Below the pieces are notes generated by a model. It saw nothing but the letters and a program-made list of their open reading frames with translations, was not told the origin of the DNA and searched no databases. The translations under genes were made by a program, and so were the position numbers. A DNA stretch of 40,152 nt, taken from the NCBI GenBank assembly GCA_035316025.1, contig DATFXL010000122.1, forward strand, positions 1 through 40,152. Reading direction: 5' to 3'. This DNA comes from JALZAA01 sp035316025. Lineage in GTDB: Bacteria; Actinomycetota; Acidimicrobiia; IMCC26256; JACDBD01. Of this stretch, positions 7,156 to 15,668 are shown piece by piece (the stretch's first letter is position 1; each line of letters starts with the position of its first letter).

Positions 7156-8475
7156 TCATTGTCCGCTGAATTGTGCCACCCCCGAAGCGGGGACGAACTT
7201 GGCCGGCAGCTGGTCGGGTCGGTTCGGATAGCACGCGAACGGCTTGCCGGGCTGGCCGAAGGAGGGCACGAACTTGCCGTTCTCTATTTTCGACAACACC
7301 ACGCAGCCGTTCACCGAGTCTTGGGTGTGTCCCGTCGTCCAGTCGACGCCACCAAGCAACCCTCCTGCCGTGTAGTCGGTCATCTTGTTGATGGCATCGA
7401 CGACCTTCTGGCGAGTGAAGTCCGGCCCCGCGGCCTTGAGGCCCTGGTAGAACAGGTCGGCGTTGAGCCAGCCGGCCATGGCGTCCTGGTTCTGCTCGAA
7501 GCCACCCTTCTTCATCCACTTCTGGAAGTTCTTCAAGCCCGTTGGCTTGTCCTTGACCTCGAACGGGGTGAAGAACGTCAGGGCATACGAACCCTGGAAG
7601 AAGGGGGCGTTTTCGGAGACGAACTTCTGGTTGTACGCGTCGGGCAGGTACTGGATGGCATTGAGCCCCTGCTTCTTCATCTCCTTCGCCAAAGTGAGCG
7701 TCCCGTTGTTGTCCATACAAGTCGTGACGAAGTCGACGCCCTTGTCCTTCATCTGCGAGACGTCGCTGCTGAGATCGGTCACGCCGAACGCGAGACTTGT
7801 GTCGAGGAACTCGATCCTCGCTCCCGGGTACTTGTCGAACGAAGCCTGGAGACCTTTCGCGCAGTCCGAAGATGACGCGATCTGATAGGCGAGCACGCCG
7901 ATCTTCGTCTTATGCAAGGACTTCGCCATAAGAGGTACGAGGGATCCCGGGCAGGTAAAGCACGTGAAGGAGCCCCTCTCGCCGAACATGTTCGGTGCAC
8001 CGGGAGCCTGCTCCGAGCCCCACTCGGCGTTGATGTTCCACCCGAACGTCGGGACGCCGCTCTGGCCCAGCGTCTGGGCCCCCGTGAATAGCAGCGTCGA
8101 TACGGGCAGGACCGCGAAGACGTTGTCATTCGAAAGGAGTGCCTGTACCTCTTGCAGGTTGCTGCTGACCTGGTCGTCGCGCTCAGAGGTCAGCTTGAGC
8201 TTGCGCCCATAGATGCCCTTGTCTTTCGATGCATTGACCATGTTGAAGTAGGCCTTGACGCCGTTGAAGGTGGCTGCATAATCGCCGCCGAGCGGGTTCG
8301 TCTTCGAGACGACGCCGCCGACGTGGATCTCGTTCTGGCTGACGCCCGGCTGATCCACAGGCGGGAACTGCTGGCTGGGCGCGTCGGCCCCAGCCGCTGT
8401 CGGCACCACCGCAGCTACCAACCCAGCCGCGATGACGACACTCGCGAACCCTGCCACCCAACGACGACCACGCAT
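7156..8475 (-). CDS. Branched-chain-type ABC transporter substrate-binding protein (LivK-like)
   Basis: 439 aa periplasmic-binding-fold protein, type I, of the leucine/amide-binding family. A Sec signal peptide occupies residues 1-30 (MRGRR, hydrophobic core, AGA|DA cleavage) with no lipobox Cys, so it may be secreted or held by the transporter. The mature part begins GVSQNEIHVGGVVSKTNPLGG, the standard opening of this family, and contains six Cys, including FTCFTC, which could form disulfides outside the cell. The ATG at 8475 follows a G-tract (ggggggtt) that probably acts as ribosome binding site. First gene of the liv operon; the ligand is unknown and need not be a branched-chain amino acid. 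Confidence 0.9.
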   Translation of the reverse strand: MRGRRWVAGFASVVIAAGLVAAVVPTAAGADAPSQQFPPVDQPGVSQNEIHVGGVVSKTNPLGGDYAATFNGVKAYFNMVNASKDKGIYGRKLKLTSERDDQVSSNLQEVQALLSNDNVFAVLPVSTLLFTGAQTLGQSGVPTFGWNINAEWGSEQAPGAPNMFGERGSFTCFTCPGSLVPLMAKSLHKTKIGVLAYQIASSSDCAKGLQASFDKYPGARIEFLDTSLAFGVTDLSSDVSQMKDKGVDFVTTCMDNNGTLTLAKEMKKQGLNAIQYLPDAYNQKFVSENAPFFQGSYALTFFTPFEVKDKPTGLKNFQKWMKKGGFEQNQDAMAGWLNADLFYQGLKAAGPDFTRQKVVDAINKMTDYTAGGLLGGVDWTTGHTQDSVNGCVVLSKIENGKFVPSFGQPGKPFACYPNRPDQLPAKFVPASGVAQFSGQ

Positions 8476-8589
8476 CGGTAACCCCCCAGAACACCAAGGC
8501 GAATCGAAAGTTTCCTAACTCTAACGTCAGGTTACGCGGACGACCACCGGCTGTCCCGGCGGGGGCGGGCGCCGCGCGAGGATTCTGCC
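8476..8589. promoter_or_regulatory. livK / PIG-L divergent intergenic region
   Basis: 114-nt gap between divergent genes. On the minus strand TAGAGT (8523-8518) is a candidate livK -10, identical to the -10 proposed for the peptide ABC operon; no good -35 is visible at 17 nt. A short inverted repeat, TAAC-N5-GTTA (8522-8534), lies next to it. For the rightward gene, GAGGAT before GTG 8590 is a likely ribosome binding site. Nothing else was recognised. Confidence 0.35.
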
Positions 8590-9405
8590 GTGCCACACAC
8601 GCTCGTGACGTTCCATGCCCACCCGGACGACGAGGCCATCGCCACCGCCGGCGTCATGGCGAAGGCGGCCGCGGAGGGCCATCGCGTCGTCCTCGTCGTC
8701 GCCACCAGGGGTGAGCACGCCGGGTTCGGCCACGAGATGCTCGAGCCGGGCGAGACCATGTCGGAACGCCGGGTGCAGGAGACCCGGCGCGCCGCCGAGA
8801 TCCTCGGTGTGTCACGCGTCGAGTTCCTCGGGTACGTCGATTCCGGGATGATGGGCACGCCCGAGAACGACGCCAACGGCTCGTTCTGGACCGCCGATGT
8901 CGACGAGGCGGCCGAGAGACTCGCCAAGGTCCTCGACGAGGAAGAGGCGGAGGTGCTCACCGTGTACGACGACCACGGCGGCTACGGACACCCGGATCAC
9001 ATCCAGGTGCACCGTGTCGGCGTCCGCGCGGCGGAGCTGGCCCGGACGCCGTTGGTGTACGAGTCGACGATCAACCGCGATCACATCCGGCGGTTGCTCG
9101 AGCAGGCGATCGCCGGCGGGAACGCCGAGCTGCCCGGCGGGCTGGACCCGGACGATCTCCCCGACCCCGACGACACGACCTTCGGGTCGCCCGAGTCGAT
9201 CATCACCACCGTGGTCGACGTGCGTGACTACGTCGACCGCAAGCGTGAGGCGATGGTCGCGCACGCGAGTCAGATCGCCGAGTCGCACTTCTTCCTGAAG
9301 CTCCCGCCGGACGTGTTCCGTGAGGGGTTCGGGTTCGAGTCGTTCATCCGTCGTGGGGCGCCCGACGGAGCGCGCGACACGGACCTGTTCGCGCCGCTGT
9401 CCTGA
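8590..9405 (+). CDS. PIG-L/LmbE-family zinc N-deacetylase
   Basis: 271 aa. The N-terminal AHPDDE motif (residues 10-15) and the downstream HPDH motif (in GYGHPDHIQVH) supply the zinc ligands and catalytic Asp of the PIG-L/LmbE superfamily. Actinobacterial members include MshB (mycothiol biosynthesis) and Mca (mycothiol conjugate amidase), plus many of unknown substrate. The overall layout, with HGGYGHPDH and a C-terminal HASQIAESHFFL, resembles the MshB/Mca group, but the specific role cannot be assigned. Start GTG at 8590 with GAGGAT upstream. It converges with the WS/DGAT gene, the stops being 3 nt apart. Confidence 0.85.
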   Translation: MPHTLVTFHAHPDDEAIATAGVMAKAAAEGHRVVLVVATRGEHAGFGHEMLEPGETMSERRVQETRRAAEILGVSRVEFLGYVDSGMMGTPENDANGSFWTADVDEAAERLAKVLDEEEAEVLTVYDDHGGYGHPDHIQVHRVGVRAAELARTPLVYESTINRDHIRRLLEQAIAGGNAELPGGLDPDDLPDPDDTTFGSPESIITTVVDVRDYVDRKREAMVAHASQIAESHFFLKLPPDVFREGFGFESFIRRGAPDGARDTDLFAPLS

Positions 9406-9408
9406 CCG

Positions 9409-10812
9409 TCAGCGGTCGTGCGCGGCCTTGAGGAGCTCGGCGAGCGCGTCGGGAACGGCCGCGGCGATCGCACCGATGTCGGGAACGATCTCGCGGCACC
9501 CGATGAGCCCGAAGCCGACCGCGTCGAGGTAGCTCAACACCGTGATGTTGAGCCCGGTCCCGGCCAGCAGCGGGCCGAGCGGGAACAGGCTCACGAGCCG
9601 CGCGCCAGCGCAGTAGAGCGGGAACGTCGGCCCGGGGACGTTCGAGACGATGAGGTTGATGATCGGCGGGTGCCGGCCCTCGAGCAGCCGCTCGTACAGC
9701 TGCATCCCGCGTGAGAAGAGCACCGGCGCCGCCGTCTCGGCCCATTCGTGCAGCGTGTTGCCGCCGATGTCCTCGTGGACGAGCTTGGCTCCGCTCATGA
9801 CCTCTCGAGCGGCGAACAGGCGGTCGACCGGATCGTCGAGCTGGGTGGCAAGGGTCGCGAACATCGCCGACACCCGGTTGCCCATCACGCCCTGCTCGTC
9901 CTGCGTGCGGACCGACGCCGGGATGGCGGCGAGGAGCGCCTTGTCCGGGACCTTCCCGCGCCGGTCGAGGTACCGGCGGAGCGCGCCCGCGCAGACGGCG
10001 AGGACGACGTCGTTCACGGTGACCCCGAACGCCTGCTTGACCTCTTTGACCTCGGCGAGCGGAACCGATGTGAACGCGACCCGCCGGTGCGGTGTGAGCA
10101 CGCCGTTGAGGGGCGTCGACGGCGCGGTCAACGGCACGCCGGCGGACACAGGTTCGGATCGGAGACGCTGCGCGACCCGCATCGCGGAGCGCGTGAGGTT
10201 CCGAGCGGCGCGGAACACCCTGAGCGGCTGGCGGGCGATCGAGGCCACGGCCCCTAGGAGGAGACCGAAGTCCGAGGGGAGCTGCTCCCGCGCCGGCTCG
10301 AGGTCGGGTGGGGGCGTTGGCGCCGGACGCGGCTCGAGGTCGAAGATCTCGGTCATCAGCTCGACGCCGAGCACGCCGTCGATCGCGGCGTGGTGCATCT
10401 TGGCGATGACGGCGACGTGACCGTGCTCGAGGCCCTCGACCACCCATAGTTCCCAGAGCGGGCGACGGCGATCGAGCTGACGCCCGGCGATCTCGGCCGT
10501 CAGCTCGGCGAGCTCGTCGAGGCCGCCGGGGGCCGGCAACGCGGCCCGCCGGACGTGGTAGTCGAGATCGAAGTCGGGGTCCTCGACCCAGACCGGGCGG
10601 TCGACGCCGAAGGGCACCGCGACGACCCGCCGTCGGAACGGCTCCAGACGCGGGAGCCGGTCGGCGATGAGCTTCCGCATCGACTCGACCGTGAAGCCAC
10701 CTTCGACGTCGGACGGGTCGAGCACCAGCGTCGCCATGACGTGCATGTGCGTCGAGGGCGTTTCGAGGGCGAGAAAGGCGGCGTCGAGCCCGGTCAGACG
10801 CTGCATCGGCAT
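9409..10812 (-). CDS. Wax ester synthase/diacylglycerol acyltransferase (WS/DGAT)
   Basis: 467 aa acyltransferase that condenses acyl-CoA with diacylglycerol or a long-chain alcohol to make triacylglycerol or wax ester at the inner membrane. The catalytic HHxxxDG motif is MHHAAIDG at 139-146. The family PLW motif is at 118-120 (RRPLWELW), the ND motif is NDVVLAVCAGAL in the C-terminal half, and the N-terminus (RLTGLDAAFLALE) is characteristic. Start ATG 10812 was chosen because the family begins a few residues before this motif; ATG 10806 is an alternative. The open frame upstream is antisense to the hydrolase and not real. Divergent from the alpha/beta hydrolase, suggesting paired neutral-lipid synthesis and turnover. 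Confidence 0.92.
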   Translation of the reverse strand: MPMQRLTGLDAAFLALETPSTHMHVMATLVLDPSDVEGGFTVESMRKLIADRLPRLEPFRRRVVAVPFGVDRPVWVEDPDFDLDYHVRRAALPAPGGLDELAELTAEIAGRQLDRRRPLWELWVVEGLEHGHVAVIAKMHHAAIDGVLGVELMTEIFDLEPRPAPTPPPDLEPAREQLPSDFGLLLGAVASIARQPLRVFRAARNLTRSAMRVAQRLRSEPVSAGVPLTAPSTPLNGVLTPHRRVAFTSVPLAEVKEVKQAFGVTVNDVVLAVCAGALRRYLDRRGKVPDKALLAAIPASVRTQDEQGVMGNRVSAMFATLATQLDDPVDRLFAAREVMSGAKLVHEDIGGNTLHEWAETAAPVLFSRGMQLYERLLEGRHPPIINLIVSNVPGPTFPLYCAGARLVSLFPLGPLLAGTGLNITVLSYLDAVGFGLIGCREIVPDIGAIAAAVPDALAELLKAAHDR

Positions 10813-10902
10813 TCGGATCGCAGTTTCGTGCGCGGCAGCGTACGAGCCACGTGTCACATGCTCAAGGACCGGCCGACGCTCGGCGCGCGGCACAATGGAC
10901 GG

Positions 10903-12228
10903 GTGGGTTGGGCGTACCTCGCGGTCAGTCTCCTCGGCGCGTGGTTCACCTACAACGCCTACCGGCCCTCGCGGCGCTGGCAGCTCCTGACGCTGAGCTT
11001 CTTCGCGGGCTGGTTCACGGGTGAGCTCGCCGTCTTCCACATCGTCTGGCAGGTCGCCGCGACGGTGGTGTTCCTGTGGCTGGGCGCGCTCGAGTCGTGG
11101 GCGGGTGTGGCCGGACTCGTCATCACGCTCGCCTCGTGGGCGGGTCTGCTGGGACTGCAACTCGTGTCGGGTCGATCCGCGCGTGCGATGGAAGAAGCGC
11201 TGCGCGAAGGGCTCGGGCCGGACTACCGCTCGGAGATCGCGCCCGGGCTCGCCCAGCGTCTGGCCCGTCGGACTTCGCGCCGCAGCCTGCTCATGCCCTT
11301 CTACCTGCGCGACCGTCACGTCGAGCGGGTCAAGAACATCCAGTACGCCCCGGGCGCGGGCCGGCGCCACCTCCTCGACGTGTGGCGGCCGAAGAGCGGT
11401 GCCCACCGCGCGCCGGTCCTGCTCCAGCTGCACGGCGGCGCCTGGATGGTGGGCGACAAGGGCCAGCAAGCCCTTCCGCTCATGCTGCACCTCGCCGCAG
11501 AAGGGTGGGTCTGTGTCGCGGCCAACTACCGCCTCAGCCCGCAGGCGTCGTTTCCGGAGCACCTCGTCGACTGCAAGCTCGCGCTCCGGTGGATCCGTGA
11601 GCACATCGCCGAGTACGGCGGCGATCCCGACTTCGTCGTCGTGACCGGTGGCTCCGCGGGCGGCCATCTCGCGGCGCTGCTCGCGCTCACACCCAACGAC
11701 CCCGAGCTCCAGCCCGGCTTCGAAGGCGCCGACACTTCGGTGACCGCGTGCGTGCCGTTCTACGGCGTCTACGACCTCGCCGAGGTGTTCGACCCCCGCG
11801 ACCGCGCCGGCCCTCGTGGAGAGCGGCTCGGCCACTGGTTCGCGCGCCGGGTCGCAGGCGCAACGGTCGAAGAGGACCCGGAGCGGTTCCTTCGGTACTC
11901 ACCGATCGCGCACGTCGGAGCGCACGCACCCCCGTTCTTCGTCATCCATGGGAAGAGCGACAACCTCGTGCCGGTGGAGCAGGCGCGCCGGTTCATATCT
12001 GCGCTGCGCGACGTTTCGCGCCAGCCGGTGCTGTACGCCGAGATTCCCGGCGCGTCGCACGCCTTCGAAATGTTCCACTCGGTGCGCACCGAGAACGTCG
12101 TGAAGGGCGTGGACCGATTCCTCGCCTGGCTTCACACTGCGCACAGGGCGCGCCGACCCGACGTGCCCGCCGACCCCATCGAGTCGACCTCACGCTCGGC
12201 GGCGACGCCGGGGCGAGATGGGCGGTAG
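10903..12228 (+). CDS. Membrane-anchored alpha/beta hydrolase (HSL/BD-FAE-like esterase)
   Basis: 441 aa. Three to four hydrophobic segments occupy residues 1-90, followed by a cytoplasmic or external hydrolase domain. Catalytic features: oxyanion motif LHGGAWMVGDKG (HGG at 177-179), nucleophile Ser251 in TGGSAGGH, Asp353 (HGKSDNLVP) and His386 (PGASHAFE). This is the hormone-sensitive-lipase-like carboxylesterase arrangement. The start is uncertain: GTG 10903 lies 6 nt after a CACAAT -10-like hexamer (10891-10896), suggesting a leaderless message and placing the first membrane segment at the N-terminus; ATG 10858 would add 15 residues. The 3' end overlaps the convergent membrane-protein gene by 39 nt. 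Divergent WS/DGAT suggests a lipid ester substrate. Confidence 0.87.
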   Translation: MGWAYLAVSLLGAWFTYNAYRPSRRWQLLTLSFFAGWFTGELAVFHIVWQVAATVVFLWLGALESWAGVAGLVITLASWAGLLGLQLVSGRSARAMEEALREGLGPDYRSEIAPGLAQRLARRTSRRSLLMPFYLRDRHVERVKNIQYAPGAGRRHLLDVWRPKSGAHRAPVLLQLHGGAWMVGDKGQQALPLMLHLAAEGWVCVAANYRLSPQASFPEHLVDCKLALRWIREHIAEYGGDPDFVVVTGGSAGGHLAALLALTPNDPELQPGFEGADTSVTACVPFYGVYDLAEVFDPRDRAGPRGERLGHWFARRVAGATVEEDPERFLRYSPIAHVGAHAPPFFVIHGKSDNLVPVEQARRFISALRDVSRQPVLYAEIPGASHAFEMFHSVRTENVVKGVDRFLAWLHTAHRARRPDVPADPIESTSRSAATPGRDGR

Positions 12229-13284
12229 CCGCAAGCGGCTGAGGGAGCGGTCGGACACCCAGAACGCATACGGCGCCATCGTCAATCCCGCGATGCCCAC
12301 CAGCACCGCGTCGTAGTTGACGCGCCATCCGTTGAAGTCGATCCACGCCTGGTCGAGATCGGATTTCAAGGGGACCCCGGCTTCGGACAGCCTCCGGCAG
12401 GCGTCGTCGAACTCCTCTCGGGCGATGCTCGTCGGGTCGGTCTGCTGCGGGTCGGCGTTGTAGGAGATCCCGAGGAAATCCGCGATCGTCCTGAGCGCCG
12501 AGTAGCCCGCGCGCACACACAACGCGGCGTAGGGCGACCAGTGGATGTCGATGGTCGAGTTGGCGAGCGAGGCAGAGTCGAGCAGGACACCGGCGGCGGT
12601 GATCCACGACCGGTCGCTGTGCGGGGAGCGGAAGAAGATGAGCGACGCCTGCGAGGTATGCGTCTCCTCGATCTCGGCGAACCAGTCCTGCCATTGCCTC
12701 CACACCGGGTCGAGCTCTTCCAGCTCGTCGATGACGCTCACCCGGATGAGGAAATCGAACGCCGACGGCGGGGTCCCTGCCCGCGCCGACAGCTGGGCGA
12801 CGAGGAGCTCCCGCCTCGAGAAGACGTTGTAGATGTTGGGCAGGTACGCGATGAACAGCGCGAGGACACCGAGACCGATCCCGGCTGCCGCGAACGCCAG
12901 GAAGGTTGTGGGCAGGTCGCGCGGATGCACGAAGCCAAGCGTCAACAAGGACGAGCCGCTCTCACTGAACGCCGAGTGCCAGCTCGAGACACCGAGCGCG
13001 TGGAACATCATCATGAAGCCGGTGAGCACGATCGCCAGCCAGACCGCCGGTTGCACGAGCAGCGTGAGTGGCGCGTACAGCGCCATGACCCGGTCCCGAC
13101 CTTCGTACGTCTTGCTCAGCCCGGCCAAGACGTTGAACACGCGCCGAGTGCTCAGCCAGATGATCCGGGTGAGCGTGACGACCGACCCGCGCGGCAGCAC
13201 CAGCGACCGTACGGCGGCGTCGAGTACGACTCCCACCAGTCCGACTCCGGCGGCGAACCACGCGACCTTGACCACGACGTCCAT
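12190..13284 (-). CDS. Membrane protein with channel-like pore loop, unknown function
   Basis: 364 aa. Visible hydrophobic segments: about 5-30, 68-97 and 126-150; a re-entrant-looking loop SGSSLLTLGF lies at 109-118 between the second and third. The TM - loop - TM layout followed by RRELLVAQLSARAG is reminiscent of two-TM potassium channels, but the selectivity filter TVGYGD is replaced by TLGF, so ion conduction is only a possibility. Residues 170-364 form a mostly hydrophilic helical domain (Trp-rich WRQWQDWFAEIEE) ending in a run of Arg. The gene begins 8 nt after the arfB stop, suggesting co-transcription. I do not recognise a named family with certainty. Confidence 0.75.
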   Translation of the reverse strand: MDVVVKVAWFAAGVGLVGVVLDAAVRSLVLPRGSVVTLTRIIWLSTRRVFNVLAGLSKTYEGRDRVMALYAPLTLLVQPAVWLAIVLTGFMMMFHALGVSSWHSAFSESGSSLLTLGFVHPRDLPTTFLAFAAAGIGLGVLALFIAYLPNIYNVFSRRELLVAQLSARAGTPPSAFDFLIRVSVIDELEELDPVWRQWQDWFAEIEETHTSQASLIFFRSPHSDRSWITAAGVLLDSASLANSTIDIHWSPYAALCVRAGYSALRTIADFLGISYNADPQQTDPTSIAREEFDDACRRLSEAGVPLKSDLDQAWIDFNGWRVNYDAVLVGIAGLTMAPYAFWVSDRSLSRLRLPPISPRRRRRA

Positions 13285-13292
13285 CGGCGCGC

Positions 13293-13703
13293 TCAGTCCT
13301 CGAGGCCGGGACGCGTCCGCTGGCGCTTGAGGTCGCTACGCCGCCGCTTGGCTTCGAGCCGGCGGCCGCGGCCGGCCGCCGTCGGCCTCGTCGCCCGGCG
13401 GGCCCGGGGCGTTCGGAGGCCGTCGGCGAGCCGCTCGCGCAGGCGGGACAGTGCCAGCTCCCGGTTGCGGGCCTGCGAGCGCGTATCGGCGGCGACGATT
13501 CGAACCACGGGTCCGAGGCGCTCCATCAGGCGGGCGCGCTGCGATTCCGAAAGTGACGGCGACCGGGCGACGTCGAGGCGCACCTCGACTCGCGTGTTGG
13601 AGGTGTTGGCGTGCTGCCCGCCCGGCCCTCCGGGACCCGAGAAGCGCCATTCGAGCTCGTCCAGCGGGATCGCGCACGTGCCCGTCACCCGGAGCCACCG
13701 CAT
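13293..13703 (-). CDS. arfB: Peptidyl-tRNA hydrolase ArfB (ribosome rescue)
   Basis: 136 aa, the usual length of ArfB/YaeJ/ICT1. The release-factor GGQ motif is in SGPGGPGGQHANTSNTRVE (Gly-Gly-Gln near residues 27-29), and the C-terminus is a basic tail (RLEAKRRRSDLKRQR) that in this family enters the mRNA channel of stalled ribosomes. It hydrolyses peptidyl-tRNA on ribosomes lacking a stop codon. The ATG at 13703 has GGAGG upstream; the open frame extending further is antisense to the ABC operon. Transcribed with the membrane protein downstream. Confidence 0.9.
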   Translation of the reverse strand: MRWLRVTGTCAIPLDELEWRFSGPGGPGGQHANTSNTRVEVRLDVARSPSLSESQRARLMERLGPVVRIVAADTRSQARNRELALSRLRERLADGLRTPRARRATRPTAAGRGRRLEAKRRRSDLKRQRTRPGLED

Positions 13704-13834
13704 CGTTCCCCTCCACCGCCGTCGCAAGCTCCGGCTCTGCAGCGACGGTCGGCAACGCCGCCGTCGCTGCCCGGCACGGTACTTGCCGGACCTCACCGAG
13801 ACGGCGAATCCCCACGTCAGGGCGCCTGCCGCGG

Positions 13835-13862
13835 TTGACATCGGCGCGAGTGCCCCTAGAGT
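13835..13862 (+). promoter_or_regulatory. Promoter of the peptide ABC operon
   Basis: Perfect -35 TTGACA (13835-13840), 16 nt, then -10 TAGAGT (13857-13862). This is the best sigma-70-type match in the window. Transcription would start near 13869, leaving a leader of about 87 nt before GTG 13956. Confidence 0.7.
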
Positions 13863-13881
13863 GGCGGCCGTCACACCAGAC

Positions 13882-13891
13882 TGACCGGTCA
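13882..13891. promoter_or_regulatory. Palindrome in ABC operon leader, candidate operator
   Basis: TGACCGGTCA is a perfect 10-bp palindrome located roughly 13-22 nt downstream of the predicted transcription start. Such sites often bind TetR- or GntR-type repressors. Binding is inferred; the site could also be a chance occurrence in GC-rich DNA. Confidence 0.4.
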
Positions 13892-13955
13892 AGCGACCGG
13901 GGCTTCTGCGGGGACCGGGCGGGCGCAGAGGCCTCGACGGATTTGGGGGGCGAGA

Positions 13956-15638
13956 GTGCGCGATTCGGACCGATATGTGACGCGCAAGCGGTGGGTTCGT
14001 GGAGTGGCGCTGGGAGCGGTGGTCGCAATGGGCGCCGCCTTGGGCGCGGTCGGCACGGCGAGTGCTACCGCGCCGTCGCAGAACGGTGGGAAGCCGAAGA
14101 CGGGCGGGTCGATCACCTACGGCCTCGAGGCGCCGACCACGAACTTCTGCCTGCCGAACGCCCAGCTGGCGATCTCGGGGATCGCCGTCACCACGGCGGT
14201 GTACGACACCCTGACCGTGCCGGACAAGGACGGCAAGTACGTTCCGTACCTCGCCGAGTCTGTGAACCCCAGTCCCGACTACATGTCGTGGACCATCAAG
14301 CTGCGGCCGGGCATCCAGTTCCACAACGGCGAGGCGCTTGACGCGAACGCCGTCAAGCAGAACCTCGACGCCTACGCCGGCAAGAGCAGCGCGGTGAGTG
14401 CGCCGCTGTTCGGCTTCGTCATGACGAACGTGGATTCGGTCAATGTGGTCGATCCGATGACGGTGCAAGTGAACATGAAGAGCGCTTGGGTCGAATTCGA
14501 CCAGTACCTCTGGTCCACCGGCCGCCTCGGCATCGTGGCTCCGGCTCAGCTGAACAGCCCGAACTGCCAGACCAACATGATCGGTACCGGTCCGTTCAAG
14601 CTGCAGAACTTCGACCCCGTCACCGGGAACGTCGACGTGGTGAAGAACCCGAATTACTGGCGGAAGGGCTTCCCGTATCTCGACGAGATCAAGTTCGTCC
14701 CGGTGCCGGACGGCTCGCAGCGGTTCACGCAATTCCAGGGCAGCGCGCTCGACATCACTCACGACTCCGTGGGCCGTGATCTCACCCAGTACCAGGGTCT
14801 CGGTAGCCAAGCGACGATCACGAAGCAGCCGAACGGGCGCATGGAGGTCACCCACACGCTCCCGAACCTCACGAGGCCGCCCTTCGACGACCCGAACGCG
14901 CGCAAGGCGATCGCCGAGGGCATCGACCGGAACAAGCTGAACGAGCTCGTCAACGACGGCAAGGCCAGGCTGGCGAACGGAGTCTTCGACTCCAAGGTCG
15001 AGGGCTATATGGCGAACGCCGGATATCCGAAGTTCAACCCGAAGGACGCCAAGAAGCTCGTCGACCAGTACAAGGCAGCCCATGGAGGCACGTTCGAGTT
15101 CTCGTACCAGTCCACGACCGACCAGCTCGCGATCGACACGGCCCGCTTCCTGAAGTCGGAGCTCGCAAAAGTCGGGATCACCGTGAACCTGCCGCAGCCC
15201 ACCGACCAGCCAACGGTCATCAACCAGGCGATCGGCGGCAACGTCGACACCTTCGGGTGGCGCAACTACCCGGGGTTGGTCGGCGACACCATGTACGTGT
15301 GGTTCTACGGCACGACCCAACCCAACAGCCAGGGCGCGCGGAATCCCGTGAACTTCAACTTCTTCAACAACCCGCAGGCGAACCAGGCGCTCGACCAGGC
15401 CCGGGCTGAGCCGGACCAGGCCAAGCGCGCGCAGCTGTACTCGGACTTCAACAAGACCCTGACGTCGAACGTCTCGGACTTCTGGGGCTGGTACACGCCG
15501 TGGTTCATCGCCACGAAGACGAACGTTCATGGCGTCCTCGGCCCGAACCTGCCGGACTCGAACGGCAATACCGGATCCGACAAGCCGACCCCAGTGCTCG
15601 CCGGGTACCACCAGATGCTCGGGCTCTGGAAGGGGTGA
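13956..15638 (+). CDS. Peptide/solute ABC transporter substrate-binding protein (SBP family 5), copy 1
   Basis: 560 aa DppA/OppA-type binding protein. Signal peptide 1-37 (basic RKRWVR, hydrophobic core, ASA|TA) and no lipobox. The mature protein begins GGSITYGLEAPTTNFC and carries the family 5 hallmarks YDTLTV, LAESVNPSPDYMSWTIKLR, FHNGEALDANAV, GTGPFKL and KNPNYWRKG. Start GTG 13956 is preceded by a six-G tract 5 nt upstream. First gene of an operon with two permeases, two ATPases and a second SBP. The ligand may be a peptide, opine, nickel complex or glycoside; sequence alone does not decide. Confidence 0.92.
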   Translation: MRDSDRYVTRKRWVRGVALGAVVAMGAALGAVGTASATAPSQNGGKPKTGGSITYGLEAPTTNFCLPNAQLAISGIAVTTAVYDTLTVPDKDGKYVPYLAESVNPSPDYMSWTIKLRPGIQFHNGEALDANAVKQNLDAYAGKSSAVSAPLFGFVMTNVDSVNVVDPMTVQVNMKSAWVEFDQYLWSTGRLGIVAPAQLNSPNCQTNMIGTGPFKLQNFDPVTGNVDVVKNPNYWRKGFPYLDEIKFVPVPDGSQRFTQFQGSALDITHDSVGRDLTQYQGLGSQATITKQPNGRMEVTHTLPNLTRPPFDDPNARKAIAEGIDRNKLNELVNDGKARLANGVFDSKVEGYMANAGYPKFNPKDAKKLVDQYKAAHGGTFEFSYQSTTDQLAIDTARFLKSELAKVGITVNLPQPTDQPTVINQAIGGNVDTFGWRNYPGLVGDTMYVWFYGTTQPNSQGARNPVNFNFFNNPQANQALDQARAEPDQAKRAQLYSDFNKTLTSNVSDFWGWYTPWFIATKTNVHGVLGPNLPDSNGNTGSDKPTPVLAGYHQMLGLWKG

Positions 15639-15668
15639 GAAGCTCGAGAGAAGAGCAAGGTCCTGCAG

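Noticed and set aside
10813..11835. Upstream extension of the WS/DGAT frame
   Set aside because: Antisense to the alpha/beta hydrolase; WS/DGAT proteins begin near the RLTGLDAAFL motif.
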